Assembly: GCA_023333625.1 (NCBI GenBank)
Contig: CM041633.1
Location: 20,096,539-20,160,538, forward strand
DNA: 64,000 nt
Direction of reading: 5' to 3'
Source: Bothriochloa decipiens
Lineage: Eukaryota > Streptophyta > Magnoliopsida > Poales > Poaceae
The position numbers and the translations under genes are program-made. Under the pieces are notes generated by a model that was not told the origin of the DNA, did not search any database, and worked only from the letters and a program-made list of their open reading frames with translations. Each line of letters starts with the position of its first letter. Positions within the stretch are counted from its first letter, which is position 1. Of the stretch, positions 1 to 10,520 are shown piece by piece.

Positions 1-90
1 CTCGGCAGGGAGAGTGTGTATCCGGAGACAACGGGGAGGTGCTGCCAAAACTCTGACTTGGACGGGAGCGGGCCATGGAAGCTAACCCAT

Positions 91-633
91 CTACGCATCC
101 ATTAGCTGTCCAAAAAACGTGGACAATCCAAAAGAGATACCGTCACGTATCCCTTTCAGACGGGAGACGCCTAACTCGGTTACGTGATCTACGTACGACA
201 ACAGTAAGGAAGAGAAGTGATTTATACCTAGGGTGGCAGCGTAGAGGCGAGTCGGTGCACGAACACGATCAGGGTCGTCAAGGTGCTCCGGGTCCCCTCC
301 GACACGTCCTGCTCTGCAAAACAAGAAACACATCACTATTAGTTGAAAAATTCGACAGAACCTCCCCTGTACGGGGAGGTTTCCAAAACCAGCAAGAAAA
401 GCCGGCACGAAGGCCGACGTCCACATTTGGGGCACGATGGCCCACCACATCCAAAAACCTGTCACGAAGGCCATCAACGATACATAAACGACGCGATGGC
501 CGACACCAGAAGCCTTTACCTTCTCCTCCGACGACGCGCGGGGACGACAGCGTGGATGGACGGCATGGACGGTCGTTGGACCGAGGTCCTTCTCCTCCTC
601 CACCTTCTCCTTCTGCTCCCTACTAGATGACAT
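91..633 (-). other. unrecognised open frame with a hydrophobic stretch
   Basis: An open frame of 180 codons reads on the minus strand. It has a charged start (residues about 5-15 rich in K and E) and a hydrophobic, tryptophan-rich stretch near residues 50-80 (FWMWWAIVPQMW). A splice-acceptor-like TTTTGCAG reads on the minus strand just before position 314, and from there a second minus-strand frame gives about 26 codons to a stop. That would fit the last exon of a multi-exon gene, but I recognise no family, and the frame could be chance or transposon sequence. It lies beyond the left side of a CACTA element whose left end was not found, so it may belong to that element. Confidence 0.2.
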
Positions 634-899
634 GTGTTAGGCAAAGGTTAACTTCCAAAACTAAGATAAATAATTGCATGCGAGATATGCACCCACACAA
701 CTATTTGTCCATGTATTGATAATGTTACTTGACCTCCATACAGGTAGATCTAAAAACAGAACAAAATTTATTATCTAGTGATACTACAATTATCTAATAA
801 TACACTACAACCTTTTTCTTGAAAAAAGTAATTACTACAATCAAACTAAAAATACAAAGCATAATAAGAATAAAAATACAAGAGGCTACTGACCGGGGT
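634..899. other. AT-rich stretch, nothing recognised
   Basis: AT-rich sequence with no open frame or repeat that I can support. A CACTACAA string at 803 does not match the CACTA terminus seen at 3208. Confidence 0.4.
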
Positions 900-1790
900 G
901 GGGAGGACGACAGCGTGGAGAACGGGCGGGCGCGTTCGGCGGAGATGGGCCGGTGGCGGAGACCGGGCCGAGGCGCCCCGGGGGGTGGCCACGGCGGGGG
1001 CCGAGGTGGCCGGGGCGGCGGCGGTCCCGGGGGGGCGGGGGCGGCGGCGGTCCGAGGGGGCGGCGAGCGGGGGGGCCGAGGCGGACCGGGGGGGCGGCGG
1101 CCGGGGCCGAGGTGTCTCGGGAAGNNNNNNNNNNNNNNNNNNNNNNNNNNNNNNNNNNNNNNNNNNNNNNNNNNNNNNNNNNNNNNNNNNNNNNNNNNNN
1201 NNNNNNNNNNNNNNNNNNNNNNNNNNNNNNNNNNNNNNNNNNNNNNNNNNNNNNNNNNNNNNNNNNNNNNNNNNNNNNNNNNNNNNNNNNNNNNNNNNNN
1301 NNNNNNNNNNNNNNNNNNNNNNNNNNNNNNNNNNNNNNNNNNNNNNNNNNNNNNNNNNNNNNNNNNNNNNNNNNNNNNNNNNNNNNNNNNNNNNNNNNNN
1401 NNNNNNNNNNNNNNNNNNNNNNNNNNNNNNNNNNNNNNNNNNNNNNNNNNNNNNNNNNNNNNNNNNNNNNNNNNNNNNNNNNNNNNNNNNNNNNNNNNNN
1501 NNNNNNNNNNNNNNNNNNNNNNNNTTCCTTCAACGAACCTTGCATCGTGAAAGTCTGCCATCCCGGCATCTACATCATACTCCTCGAGGGGGGGCGGCGG
1601 GGGCGGCGGCGGTCCAGGGGGGCGGCGGCGGTCAGGGGGGTGGTTGGGCGGCGGCGGCGGGGGCTCAGGCGGCGGTCGGGGGCCTCAGGCAGCCGGGGCG
1701 GCGGCGGCGGGGGCTCAGGCGGCCGGGGGGGCGCGCGGGGTGGGTGTAGAGGAGATAGGGTTGGAGAGATGGGCCGTGGGCTTTAATGGT
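900..1790. other. G-rich low-complexity sequence around a 400-base assembly gap
   Basis: Positions 900-1124 and about 1580-1750 are almost pure GGC/GGGG-type repeats on the plus strand. They surround a run of 400 unknown bases at 1125-1524. A 55-base coding-like island at 1525-1579 sits between the gap and the second G-rich block. Open frames crossing this region exist only because unknown bases give no stops. The round gap size suggests a scaffold join rather than a measured distance. Confidence 0.8.
1525..1590 (-). pseudogene. possible TNP2-like transposase fragment at the gap edge
   Basis: On the minus strand, starting from about 1588, the island next to the gap reads EEYDVDAGMADFHDARFVEG and runs into unknown bases. 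The MADFHDARFVEG style resembles the region just upstream of the catalytic part in plant CACTA TNP2 transposases, where an acidic segment and a KAFYDM-like motif normally follow. Orientation agrees with the element's 5' end lying at 3208. Only about 20 residues are visible, so this is a tentative family assignment. Confidence 0.4.
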
Positions 1791-2960
1791 GCTCCTTTGC
1801 CGAGTGCCACAACTGGCACTCGGCAAAGGCCATCTTTGCCGAGTGTCCAGAGTGGCACTCGGCAAAGAGCCTGTTTGCTGAGTGCCACTGACGGCACTCG
1901 GCAAAGTTTTTATTTTTTTTGAATTTTGACTTTAAATTTTTTGTAGCCCAAGTGTATTGTATTCAAGCATATGTTCGAATTTGAGACCTTTTTATAATAT
2001 TTTTCTATATTCCTCGAATTAATTTTGTTTTCTTGTATTTTTCTCGAAAATATAAATTTGAACTGCAGGTGCATGAAATAATGAAACGTAGCCATTCAAA
2101 AAATGATATTCATATTGGAGAGTGCATTTTGAGGTCGTGTCCATAAACTCACCCAAAATTTTACACGCCTTGTCCATGAAAAACGACCATGCAGGTGTGG
2201 TAGAAGTGTTTTTTAATTATACAAAATCCAAACGAAGTCCGAAAATCACGAAACTTGTCGAGGTGTCATGTGATCGCATGTAGAGGCTATGATAAAAATT
2301 TGAGAATGTTCGGAGCAAGTTGCGACGTCGGATGTCTAAAACCCAGACAGGTGATCACATGTGGAGATGCCTGGGTTTTAGGCATGCAACGTCACAACTT
2401 GCTTGAAACTTTCTTAATTTTACCACAGTCTCCACATGCGATGACAAAACACCTCGACAAGTTTCGTCATTTTCAGACTTCGTTTGGATTTTATATAATT
2501 TAAAAACACTTCTCCCACACGTAACTCGTCATGTTACGACACCAACATGGTCGTAACTTCATGCGAGGTCCTGGATACGGCCTCAACATACTCCGAACAT
2601 TATGAATATCATCTTTGAATGACCAAATTCCATTATTTCATGTACCTGTAGTTCAAATTTGGAGTTGTCAAAAAAATTCAAAGAAACAAAAATAATTGAA
2701 GAAATATAGCACAAAAAGTCAAAGTTGTCCCAACTTTTGAAGTTGTGATGTATTTACTGTATCAAGGCCCCACAAAAAAATAATAAGAAAAAACAAAAAA
2801 ATTATTAAAAAAACACCTTTGTCGAGTGCTGGACGACGTGGCACTCGGCAAAGGATTTTATTAAAAAAAATAAAAAACACCTTTGCCGAGTGCTCGTCCG
2901 CTCGGCACTCGGCAAAGGTGGCTCCTTTGCCGAGTGCCTAACGGCAGGGCACTCGGCAAA
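1791..2960. repeat. long imperfect inverted repeat (palindrome)
   Basis: The sequence folds on itself around about 2358. Arm pairs include AACCCAG (2340-2346) with CTGGGTT (2371-2377), the GTCGAGGTGT region near 2258 with CACCTCGAC near 2452, ATCCAAACGAAGTC near 2227 with GACTTCGTTTGGAT near 2477, and TTTGAACTGCAGGTGCATGA near 2055 with CATGTACCTGTAGTTCAAA near 2640. The outer parts are the CTTTGCCGAGTGC clusters at 1791-1904 and from 2817. Arms are roughly 550 bases with mismatches and small gaps. The palindrome lies inside the CACTA end and would give a long hairpin RNA if transcribed. Confidence 0.75.
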
Positions 2961-3208
2961 GGGGACGGCCACGGATGACGTTTGTCCAGGCCCCACTTTG
3001 CCGAGTGCCCCTCGTTATCGAGTGCCGTACTCTCGGCAAAGAGACCATTTGTCGAATACTTCTCTTTGCCGAGTTGTCGACACTCGGCAAAGAAATCTTT
3101 GCCGAGTGCTTTGTCTAGCACTCGGCAAAGAGCCTCTTTGCCGAGTGCCTTTGGTGTGACACACGGCAAAGTTTATGGCACTCGGCAAAGCCCCTGTTTC
3201 CTGTAGTG
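2817..3208. repeat. CACTA subterminal repeat cluster and terminus
   Basis: Inverted pairs of TTTGCCGAGTGC and GCACTCGGCAAA alternate densely up to the CACTA terminus at 3208. Such clusters bind the element's TNPA-type protein in En/Spm; here the role is inferred from position. Confidence 0.8.
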
Positions 3209-3715
3209 AGCATCGCTGCAAAGCCTGAGAAGCCATGCTTGTAGTTATGGACCATGGAGGCCACAGAATCTTCCATGCTGAAAGTTCATATATATGATTT
3301 CACAACGCATAAATATATATATCGTCTTCAGTGGGAAGAGTAAATATAAACCCAGCAGAGGAAGGAAATGAACTGGCTGAAATTAAAGAGGCTATCATAT
3401 CATATATATACGTGCCTTCCAAGAATATTGCTGAGTAGATCATGGTGCGAAGCGACGACCTCGTCGGGATGCCCATGTTTCACATCTCCGAGGTACACGA
3501 TATACAGCTTCAAAAATTACATGTTACAAATTATAAGTACTTTATATAGTATAAAAAAATTCTTAATTAGCATGTCGAGAAATAAATCTACCAGTATATA
3601 TACACCTTACCGAGCAAGAGGAGGTTGCGTGTGCTCCCAAGAACAGAATGCAAAAGCTAAGTACGAGGGGCCAAGCTACAGGGATGACACGCGATGAAGT
3701 AGAGAAGAATGCCAT
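3209..3715 (-). pseudogene. subtilisin-like protease (subtilase), 5' exons, cut by CACTA
   Basis: Three minus-strand exons are visible. Exon 1 (3715-3611) starts ATG and encodes a 35-residue signal region with a hydrophobic core (PLVLSFCILFLGA) and a GTAAGG donor. Exon 2 (3507-3416) gives LYIVYLGDVKHGHPDEVVAS. Exon 3 (3277-3209) gives SMVHNYKHGFSGFAAML. Both exon 2 and exon 3 motifs are hallmarks of the I9 propeptide of secreted plant subtilases. The frame continues only if intron 2 uses a GC donor at 3415-3414 with a CAG acceptor ending at 3278. After the ML codons the coding sequence meets the CACTA terminus at 3208. The catalytic S8 domain (Asp, His, Ser) is not in the window, so this allele should make no protease. 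Normal subtilases are about 740-780 residues. Confidence 0.9.
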
Positions 3716-3760
3716 GTTTTCCTTTTGCTGTGATCAGAGATGTGCCATTCGTGATCCGGT

Positions 3761-3768
3761 ATTTATAC
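3761..3768 (-). promoter_or_regulatory. TATA box of the subtilase gene
   Basis: TATAAAT reads on the minus strand 46-53 bases before the ATG at 3715. The spacing leaves only a short 5' leader, which is possible but tight. Confidence 0.45.
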
Positions 3769-4742
3769 ATACATGGATGAAGGCTGAGTCCAAAAACACG
3801 CATAGGAGTACAATATTAACCACGTGCGCTTCTTCTATGACTCATTCTATCGTCCGCGTTGGCGGAGGCAACGAGCGTCGTCCGCCGAGAATCCACCAAA
3901 CACGTGCGTTGGTGATGTTTCAGCGCGTGCCACAGGCACAGGGGAGAGAAGGTTTCAGAGACAACTTCCGCATCGCAATTTCCAGTTTTTATAGTACTCC
4001 AGATATGTTTTTGCATCAACAAAGACGACAGTCTACCACTTGAACAGTTGCGTGTTACTACCAGTCACCACCTTGCTATAATGATTGCTATCTAATTAAG
4101 TCTGATGGTGCAAAGACTTGTTCTGGGCTCCGGGAGGGCCTAATGACGACAGCTATCGTTGTCGTTGGTCTCCACGACGAATCGCTCAAACTATCATTAT
4201 CATTCAAGACGAGTTCAATTCCTTCCGGTCATGGGAAAAGGAACCTGGTTACCTGGCTAGTTCAAGGACCAAAATCGAACATGCTTTCTTGAGTATATTT
4301 GCGTGCTACTATACTGATGAAAAGTGTGAACAGCGATTCTCTGCTCCATCTTTGGTAGTCAACACGGTCATATGGCCTATGCCATGTCATTTGTGGTTTT
4401 TTATTCAACAAAGTACCATTTTTATAAAGTTCTACCATGCCTGAACTCTTCAATTGGCAAGACAGGAGATGCATAGTTGCCCTATACAACTTCCAGTATG
4501 TTGATCCTCGGCTCCCGTAGTAATTTTGATTTACAAAATTATACTGTCTTAACACATGAATAAATTAAATTCGTGTAGGATTTGTATAAACATTTTTCCC
4601 AGGGATGGACGGATGTTGGTCCTTGACTCCCTAGGTTGAAGTAAATATTCTTTCTGTAATGCTTGGAAAAACAATTGTCTATGATTTATATTTGGATTCA
4701 TTTCAAATTTAAAAAATATAAATAATTCGCGGGGATGAAATT
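3769..4742. other. subtilase upstream region, no gene recognised
   Basis: Mixed sequence with short open frames on both strands (longest about 131 codons, 3648-4043) and no recognisable protein motif. It should include the subtilase promoter. The stretch 4118-4300 is less AT-rich and might be an old coding fragment, but I cannot name it. Confidence 0.4.
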
Positions 4743-4875
4743 CACTGGTGGTTAAGCCCGTAAACCGACTCTAGAAAAAAAATCTAGAGGTAGCTCTTTT
4801 ATGTAATCCGCCTGTGAAACCAATCGCCTCTATAAATGTGTTTATATTAATGGTTGGCTTAAGCAAACCACCAGT
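4743..4875. mobile_element. small MITE-like element with inverted ends
   Basis: The left end reads CACTGGTGGTTAAGC and the right end, read in reverse, reads ACTGGTGGTTTGCTTAAGC, so about 133 bases are bounded by short inverted repeats. No clean target duplication is visible. The ends suggest a CACTA-type miniature element; the class is uncertain. Confidence 0.35.
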
Positions 4876-5504
4876 TTAAATGGATTAACACTAGGACATC
4901 TCAAGAAGATGCATGTAAAAGTTTACTATTTTCACCCTTAAATGCCAGTACAAATAGATTTGGAACCGCCTGATGTATGTACTAGTGACAACAATAAACA
5001 TAGGACGTAGGGTATAACATATTACCTCTTCAAGAGGGCGAACCGGACCTGCTGTATAAATTTCATGCCATGTATGCTACTGCTCCATTCAAAATTATAT
5101 TCGCTTTAGCTTTTCTAGGTACATAGCTTTTGCTTCGCACTAGATATACATTATGTTTACATACATAACAAATTTGATGTATTTTTAAAAGCAAAAGCGA
5201 CTTACAATTTGAAAAAAAATACTAAAATGAATGGTAATATATAATCTCTCCATTGAGCGTAAAAAACTTCCCGTAAAATTTGAAAAATAATTGAAAGATC
5301 TAATCATAATTTACATATTGAAATTACGGATTTTAGACATCAAATTAATAATATGTTAGTTTAAATTTGAATCTGAATGCTTAGATGTAAAATTGCCATA
5401 AACTATTGACTTATTTTAGGTTTGGAATCCAAACCATTAAAATTTAGAAAATTGGACCTTATACAATTTGGAAAGACACAATCTACTTAACAAAACACAA
5501 GAGA
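4876..5504. other. AT-rich stretch, nothing recognised
   Basis: AT-rich sequence without supportable genes or repeats. Confidence 0.4.
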
Positions 5505-6075
5505 AATGCTATCCTACATTCGAGTGTTTGGACACTTGATTTCTCCACCACCTCCTCCCGTGCCCCTTTTCTTCCTCTACTGTCCATCTTCCCCCCCTCC
5601 CCCCCATGCCCACCCTAGAGACGAAGTCGCCAGCGTCGGAGATGACGACCTTGACGACGATGTGTAAGTTTAGTGCCATCTCTCCCTTCGGGAGGCTTCG
5701 AAGGGAGTTTGGGGGAAACTGGCCGACCAGGTGGTGGAAATGGTAACCGAACGGTTAGGAGCCCTAGCGGCGGCGGAGGCAGTCGCCAAGGCAGGGGCGC
5801 CATTGTCGGAGGTTGCCGCAAAAGAGGGGGGTGGCTGGGAGGGATAGAAAGTGGTCGCCGTGGCTGCTCTAGGGTTTCTCAGGTGCTTGGCCACGGGGGG
5901 GCGGTAGTCGTCGGCGAGGGTGAGGAGGAAGAGGAATAGTGGACATCGAGAGAAAGAAGGAGTGTGAGCCATTGGATGTGGAGATCGACGGTCCAAAAAT
6001 GAAGTGTCAAAGGGGAAACAAAAGAGTTGTGGCTAGCCACATCTTCAAACACAAACGAATACTAGGTCTTGCTAA
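5505..6075. mobile_element. possible DNA element with GC-rich interior and related ends
   Basis: The left side (ATCCTACATTCGAGTGTTTG, near 5512) and the reverse complement of the right side (CCTAGTATTCGTTTGTGTTT, near 6065) are similar, suggesting imperfect inverted ends around a roughly 570-base unit with a GC-rich core. Open frames in the core (for example 5673-5939) look like glycine/arginine-rich low complexity. No target duplication was resolved. Confidence 0.3.
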
Positions 6076-6604
6076 ATATAAATGTCCTACATCACTTTGG
6101 ACCGGATGTACCTTTCGCCATTCCAGTAGCACCAGCAATCCAAATCCAAATCAAAATCAAGATTATTCGTAAAAAAATAATATCAAGGTATAATTAGTCG
6201 CTATAACTCAATTTTTCAGAGATGTTCGTATGGGTAGAGCATGCGTGTGTGTTTATAAGAATGAGTGTGCACTCGTGTTTGTGAGCGTCTGCATCACTAA
6301 CTGTGTCTCCGGGGAAAAATACAATTAGCAAACATTCAAGGAATGAAAATTGAGGAAGAGTGGAAGACGAACTAGTGTTTGTGCTAAGCGGGCCTAATAA
6401 GAGTAAAAGCCCAAACTACAGGTATAAATAAACCCAGTAGGTAACAAGGCCCAGGAAGTCAGAATAGAGTCTTCTAGTGTGTCCTCGAGCACGAATGCAT
6501 GCAGAAGCAGCTCTATTCGCCACCGACAACTTCTTCAGTCGTCAACCCACCAGAAACACCTAGAAGCCCAACCGAACGAACCATCTCGAGTTCTTCAGTC
6601 GCGC
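6076..6604. other. upstream region of the small heat-shock gene
   Basis: No gene recognised. Scattered GAA and TTC triplets occur between about 6460 and 6600, but I see no perfect three-unit heat-shock element. Confidence 0.4.
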
Positions 6605-6611
6605 CTATAAG
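6605..6611 (+). promoter_or_regulatory. candidate TATA box for the heat-shock gene
   Basis: CTATAAG lies about 130 bases before the ATG at 6737, leaving a leader near 100 bases. Position-based call. Confidence 0.4.
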
Positions 6612-6736
6612 CTTGTAGATCTTTCCTCCGACGATCAGCAAAGATCTCGACATCAACGGAAGCTAGCGCAGGTCAGACTCAGAAGAAGACGTACTACATC
6701 GTCTCTACTTTCCTCCGTAACAGCATCGCGTAGCAA

Positions 6737-7376
6737 ATGGCAGATGCAGTTGTGTGCAGCAGGAAGGCGTCGGTTTCAGTGGCTGTCGTCCTCGCGGCAG
6801 CGGTGGTGACAATGGCGTGGCTGGCGGCGCCGGTGGCCGCGCTGGTGCCGTACGGGCGCCCTGGCGGCGGGCTGTTCGACCTGATGCTCCTCGACGACCC
6901 GTTCCGGGTGCTGGAGCAGTCGCCGCTGGCATCGTCGTCGTCGGTGCCCAGAGCCAGCAGCCTCGACTCGGTGGCGCTGGCGCGGTGCGACTGGAAGGAG
7001 ACCCCCGAGGCGCACTTGATCTCGGTGGACGTGCCGGGGTGCGGCGGGAGGACGTGAAGGTGGAGGTGGAAGACAACAGCCGCGTCCTGCGCGTCTCCGG
7101 CGAGCGGCGGGCCGACGACGGGGAGAATAAGGAGGGCGAACGGTGGCATCGCGCCGAGCGCGCGTCCGGCCGGTTCTGGCGCCGGCTCCGGATGCCCGCC
7201 GGCGCCGACGTCGACCGCGTGTCCGCCAGGCTGGAGGACGGCGTGCTCACCGTCACCGTGCCCAAGGTGGCCGGGCACCGCGGCCGGGAGCCGCGCGTCA
7301 TCAGTATCGCCGGCGGCGACGGCGAGGTGGGCGGCGTGCAGGCGGCGAGGTCAAGGCGTCCAAAGCCGAGATGTGA
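6737..7376 (+). pseudogene. ER-type small heat-shock protein (HSP20), two frame breaks
   Basis: An ATP-independent holdase chaperone of the alpha-crystallin/HSP20 family. The N-terminus has a hydrophobic signal segment (VAVVLAAAVVTMAWLAAPVA), then DLMLLDDPFRVLEQSP and the start of the alpha-crystallin domain (CDWKETPEAHLISVDVPG), as in the ER-lumen class. The frame then breaks at 7036-7039 in a GGGG run and stops at 7055-7057. The next frame gives the rest of the domain: VRREDVKVEVEDNSRVLRVS, RFWRRLRMP, VSARLEDGVLTVTVPK and the C-terminal I-x-I motif (VISIAG). A second shift near 7330-7345 leads to a lysine-rich tail KASKAEM and TGA at 7374. Both breaks equal one missing base each. Intronless, as is usual for the family. 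It is either a recent pseudogene or a gene with two sequencing errors in GC-rich DNA; as written, only a truncated protein of 106 residues is made. Confidence 0.88.
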
Positions 7377-7846
7377 ACGTGCGTGATCCCACTTTTGAGC
7401 GTGGCCGTGACGATACTTTAGCCATTGAGTGATGCTTGTTTTCGTATGTCCCGCGCGTGTTGATCCTGTTGCGTGCGTCTGAAATATGTAATAATCGTAA
7501 AAAAAAACAGTATTTCTCGTTTCTCCACTGAGTTGGGCTGCCCAACCGACTAAGCCAGCTGCTGTCCCTGAAGAACGTGTCAGCTTTCAACATCGCCAAC
7601 GCCACCGCACGACGTGTCCTACTGTGCACGAGGCAGGCTTTGTTTGTGGATTTTTTTTTGTTCGATTTTATAACTAAAAACTATAATACCTTATTGGTAA
7701 TTCAAGTTGTTATTGGTAATTTAAATTGTTTTGGACAGCGACAAGATAACATTAACTTTTTATTATTATAAAAATGTTCGTTAGAAAGTGATAGAAGTAT
7801 ATTTTGTAAAAGTATTCATACTTTGCAACTATAGTACCTTATGTTT
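7377..7846. other. 3' flank of the heat-shock gene
   Basis: Contains AATAAT followed by a nine-A run near 7490-7508, a plausible poly(A) region for the HSP20 transcript. Otherwise AT-rich with no gene seen. Confidence 0.4.
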
Positions 7847-8313
7847 TGTAACAAGTATAACGCCGGTTGACACGTGGCAGTAGGAGCAGGGGCGGCGTCG
7901 GCGGCTGGTGGCGGCGGCGTGTGTAGGGGCGGCGCTGGGGTAGGCGGCGGCTAGGGTTTGGGTGAGGAGGAGCGAGAGCCAAGAGCCAAATAGATGAGAA
8001 TTATCTCTTCTATTATTGTTTTATTCAGTTACAATTCCTCTTGTATTTATAGGCCCGGGGTTGCTTAGCCTTTAAGCAAGCGGATCCTCCGTTTTCTATT
8101 TTATTTATTCTATTTTTCTAATTTGCCTAGATGATGTAGCGATCTCCGTAGATGGTGGAGGGGCTGCGCCCAAGCCCTCTTGCTCGGCGCGCACGGTGCT
8201 TCAGGCTCGCATGTCGCGGCTTGCTGTGGCGGCGACGACGTGGCTCCTTCGTTGGGCCTTTTAGTTGGCCCAATTTCTTGATAATTTGTGGGCCGTGCAT
8301 TAGACTTGTTACA
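7847..8313 (-). repeat. left LTR (3' LTR of a minus-strand element)
   Basis: 467 bases, TGTAACAAG...CTTGTTACA. A minus-strand TATAAATA lies at about 8043-8050. It is about 40 bases shorter than its partner because of small deletions in the GC-rich and central parts. Confidence 0.9.
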
Positions 8314-10012
8314 ACACTCCTTCTCCGATCGGCACGTCCTCGCGACGAAATTGAAGACAATCGGTGATGCTGGTGGGTCAGAGAGCTCCTGACGAGATGT
8401 CCTCCAGGCGGTCAGTCATCTGACTGTTGATGGAGGTATTGAGGTTATTGCTGTAGTAGGGAGCGAAGTTGAAGTAGCTGGGCGGAGCTTGGCGGGGTCG
8501 GTGGTGACGATGCTCCATGGCGTGTGAGTTGTTGCGACCTCCAGGCCATAGAGGGGGTTGCCATTGTAGTTGTACCCATTGTCGTCGTTCTCACGAGCTG
8601 ATGCAGGTTGCCAACCGTAAAGAAGCTTGTCGATGTAGCCATAGGTGGGGTAGCTGTTGAAAGACGGGTTGTTGCTGATGCTTGTGGGGCAGGCGGTGTT
8701 GACATAGGTGAGCTTGCAGCCCAAGTTGTCGGTGAAGGTCATGGTGACGTCATTCAGTGTGTTGCGCCCTTGGAGGTTGCTCCTCGCTGCTTCGTTGTTG
8801 TTTTCCGTAGTTGGAGGTAGGTGCATATTGGGTGCCGGTTATCCCATGAGCCATGATCCCATCTCTAGCAATGTTGTGTCGCCTGTTAGAGGAGGTGGGG
8901 TGTTGCTGTTAACCAACCAAGTTGACGTGGCGATGATGGTGTCAATGTTGCCCGCGTCGTAGTTGTTGGAATGTCGAATGTCGTGGTCGCCATGGTGCTT
9001 GCTGCTGGTGATGTCAATGTGGTCGAACACGAGGTAGATGTAGTTGTACGAGGCCACATTGTTGTCGCAGACGTCACGCGACGGCATGCTGCCCTTGGTG
9101 CTGTCGGCGGCGGCCTTTGATGTTGCAATGTCGAGGGTGACGGTGGCGCCATAGGGGATGTGGTCATGTCTGGCATTCGTGGAGTCGGTGACGATGTTCC
9201 TGTCGATGTCGGGGGTGTCCACTTGACTTCCTTGACAACGAGACGCTGGCCTAGTTGGATGAGCTTTTCGTCGCGCACCTGATGGGCATTGGCGATGTTG
9301 ATGTTGTTTTTGGCGCGTTGTGGTGTTGGTGCGACGCCAGGGGGAACGTTGATGAGGGCGACGATGCCCAATAGCTTGGCCGCATGCTGCAGTATTGCTC
9401 TTGGTGTAGTCACATCATCGTAGTTGTTGTCGATGGTGTTGTCGCGGCCGCTAGGAGATGTTTTGCCTGTGTAGGCACGACATTGAACAGCTGATGGGCG
9501 TCGCTGATGACGTCCTCCTTGTTGATGACGATGGTGCTATGGGGGCTGATCTCCTTGTTGGTTGTGGCGATGGTGATGACGGGGTTGTTGCCGGTGATGA
9601 TTCTGATCTGTTGTGTCTCCACAACAGGGTTGTCGATGCCGGCATTCAGATTGACGTCATTGAGGGTGTTCACAATGAGGGCAGTCGTAGGTGGCGGCGC
9701 CACTCGAGGAGTGACCACGGGGTCAGCTGTGAAGATGCTGCACGTGCGTGCAATCTCTTTCTCCTTGACCACGGGGTGTTGATCCATCATGGTGATCTCA
9801 TCGTTGGCATTGATGGTGGCGTTGACGGTGTTCAGATCGGTTTCAATATGAACCGCGTTCTTCTGCTGTAGCAAGGATAGGAATTGGTGTTAGGGTAGCT
9901 TGCAGGTCCTTGTATATATCTCTAATGTTGTCGTTCATGGCGGCGTTCATGGTGGCGGCGGCCATTGATGGTGCATTGATGCCCAAGGATCGATCGGTCT
10001 CCGGATATTAGG
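8314..10012 (-). other. interior of the LTR element with Thr/Asn-rich open frames
   Basis: Overlapping minus-strand frames (8416-8826, 8839-9222, 8886-9413, 9410-9874, plus a short frame ending near 9871 that begins about 9960) encode threonine-, asparagine- and proline-rich sequence. The frames look like pieces of one decayed gag-like frame broken by stops and shifts, but no zinc knuckle or other domain is visible. Function unknown. Confidence 0.4.
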
Positions 10013-10520
10013 TGTAACAAGTATAACGCCGGTTGACACATGGCAGTAGGAGCGGGAGCGACAGGGGCGGCGCCAGCGGCTTGGCCGCGGCGGCTGGTGG
10101 CGGCGGCGTGCGCAGGGGCGGCGCTGGGGTAGGCGGCGGCTAGGGTTTGGGTGGGGAGGAGCGAGAGCCAAGATCCAAGAGCCAGATAGATGGGAATTAC
10201 CCCTTCTATTTTTGTTTTGTTTGATTACATTTCCCCTTGTATTTATAGGCCCGGGATTGCTTAGCCTTTAAGCAAGCGGAGATCCTGCGGATCCTCCGTT
10301 TCCTATTTTATTTATTCTATTTTCCTAATTTTTCTAGATGACGTAGGGATCTCTGTAGATGGCGGCGGGGATGCGCCCACACCCTCTTACCTGGCGCGCG
10401 CGGCGCTTCAGCCCCGCGTGTCAAGGCTTGCTACGGCGGCGGCGATGTGGCTCCTTCGTTGGGCCCTTCAGTTGGCCCAATTTCTTGACAATTTGTGGGC
10501 CGTGCATTAGACTTGTTACA
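10013..10520 (-). repeat. right LTR (5' LTR of a minus-strand element)
   Basis: 508 bases, the partner of 7847-8313, with the same ends. A TATAAATA-type box reads on the minus strand near 10240-10247 and would be the element's promoter. Confidence 0.9.

Larger units (their letters stand above)
1525..3208 (-). mobile_element. CACTA (En/Spm) element, right end
   Basis: The right terminus reads CACTACAGGAAACAGGGG on the minus strand, ending at 3208, followed inward by many inverted copies of CTTTGCCGAGTGC and GCACTCGGCAAAG. These are the subterminal repeats expected of a grass CACTA element. The flanking 3209-3211 (AGC on plus) should be the 3-bp target duplication. The matching left end was not found: it may lie in the 1125-1524 gap or beyond the window. 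The terminus interrupts a subtilase coding exon. The left limit given here is only the edge of the gap. Confidence 0.85.
7847..10520 (-). mobile_element. non-autonomous LTR retrotransposon, 2.7 kb
   Basis: Two direct repeats (7847-8313 and 10013-10520) both start TGTAACAAG and end CTTGTTACA. They are flanked by a perfect 5-bp duplication TGTTT (7842-7846 and 10521-10525). A purine-rich tract reads on the minus strand next to the left LTR (GGAGAAGGAGTG), and a site resembling a methionine-tRNA primer site (ATATCCGGAGACC) reads on the minus strand next to the right LTR. The element therefore points leftward. The interior lacks protease, integrase and reverse-transcriptase motifs, so it must depend on another element. 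Confidence 0.92.

Noticed and set aside
803..822. CACTACAA string as the left end of the first CACTA element
   Set aside because: Beyond CACTACA it does not match the right terminus (CACTACAGGAAACAGGGG), and no AGC target copy lies next to it.
794..1786. Long open frames across the unknown bases (several frames, up to 283 codons)
   Set aside because: They are open only because the 400 N positions give no stops and the flanks are GC-rich low complexity.
6736..7057. Treating the 106-codon frame as a complete short protein
   Set aside because: It ends in the middle of the alpha-crystallin domain, and the rest of the domain follows in the next frame.
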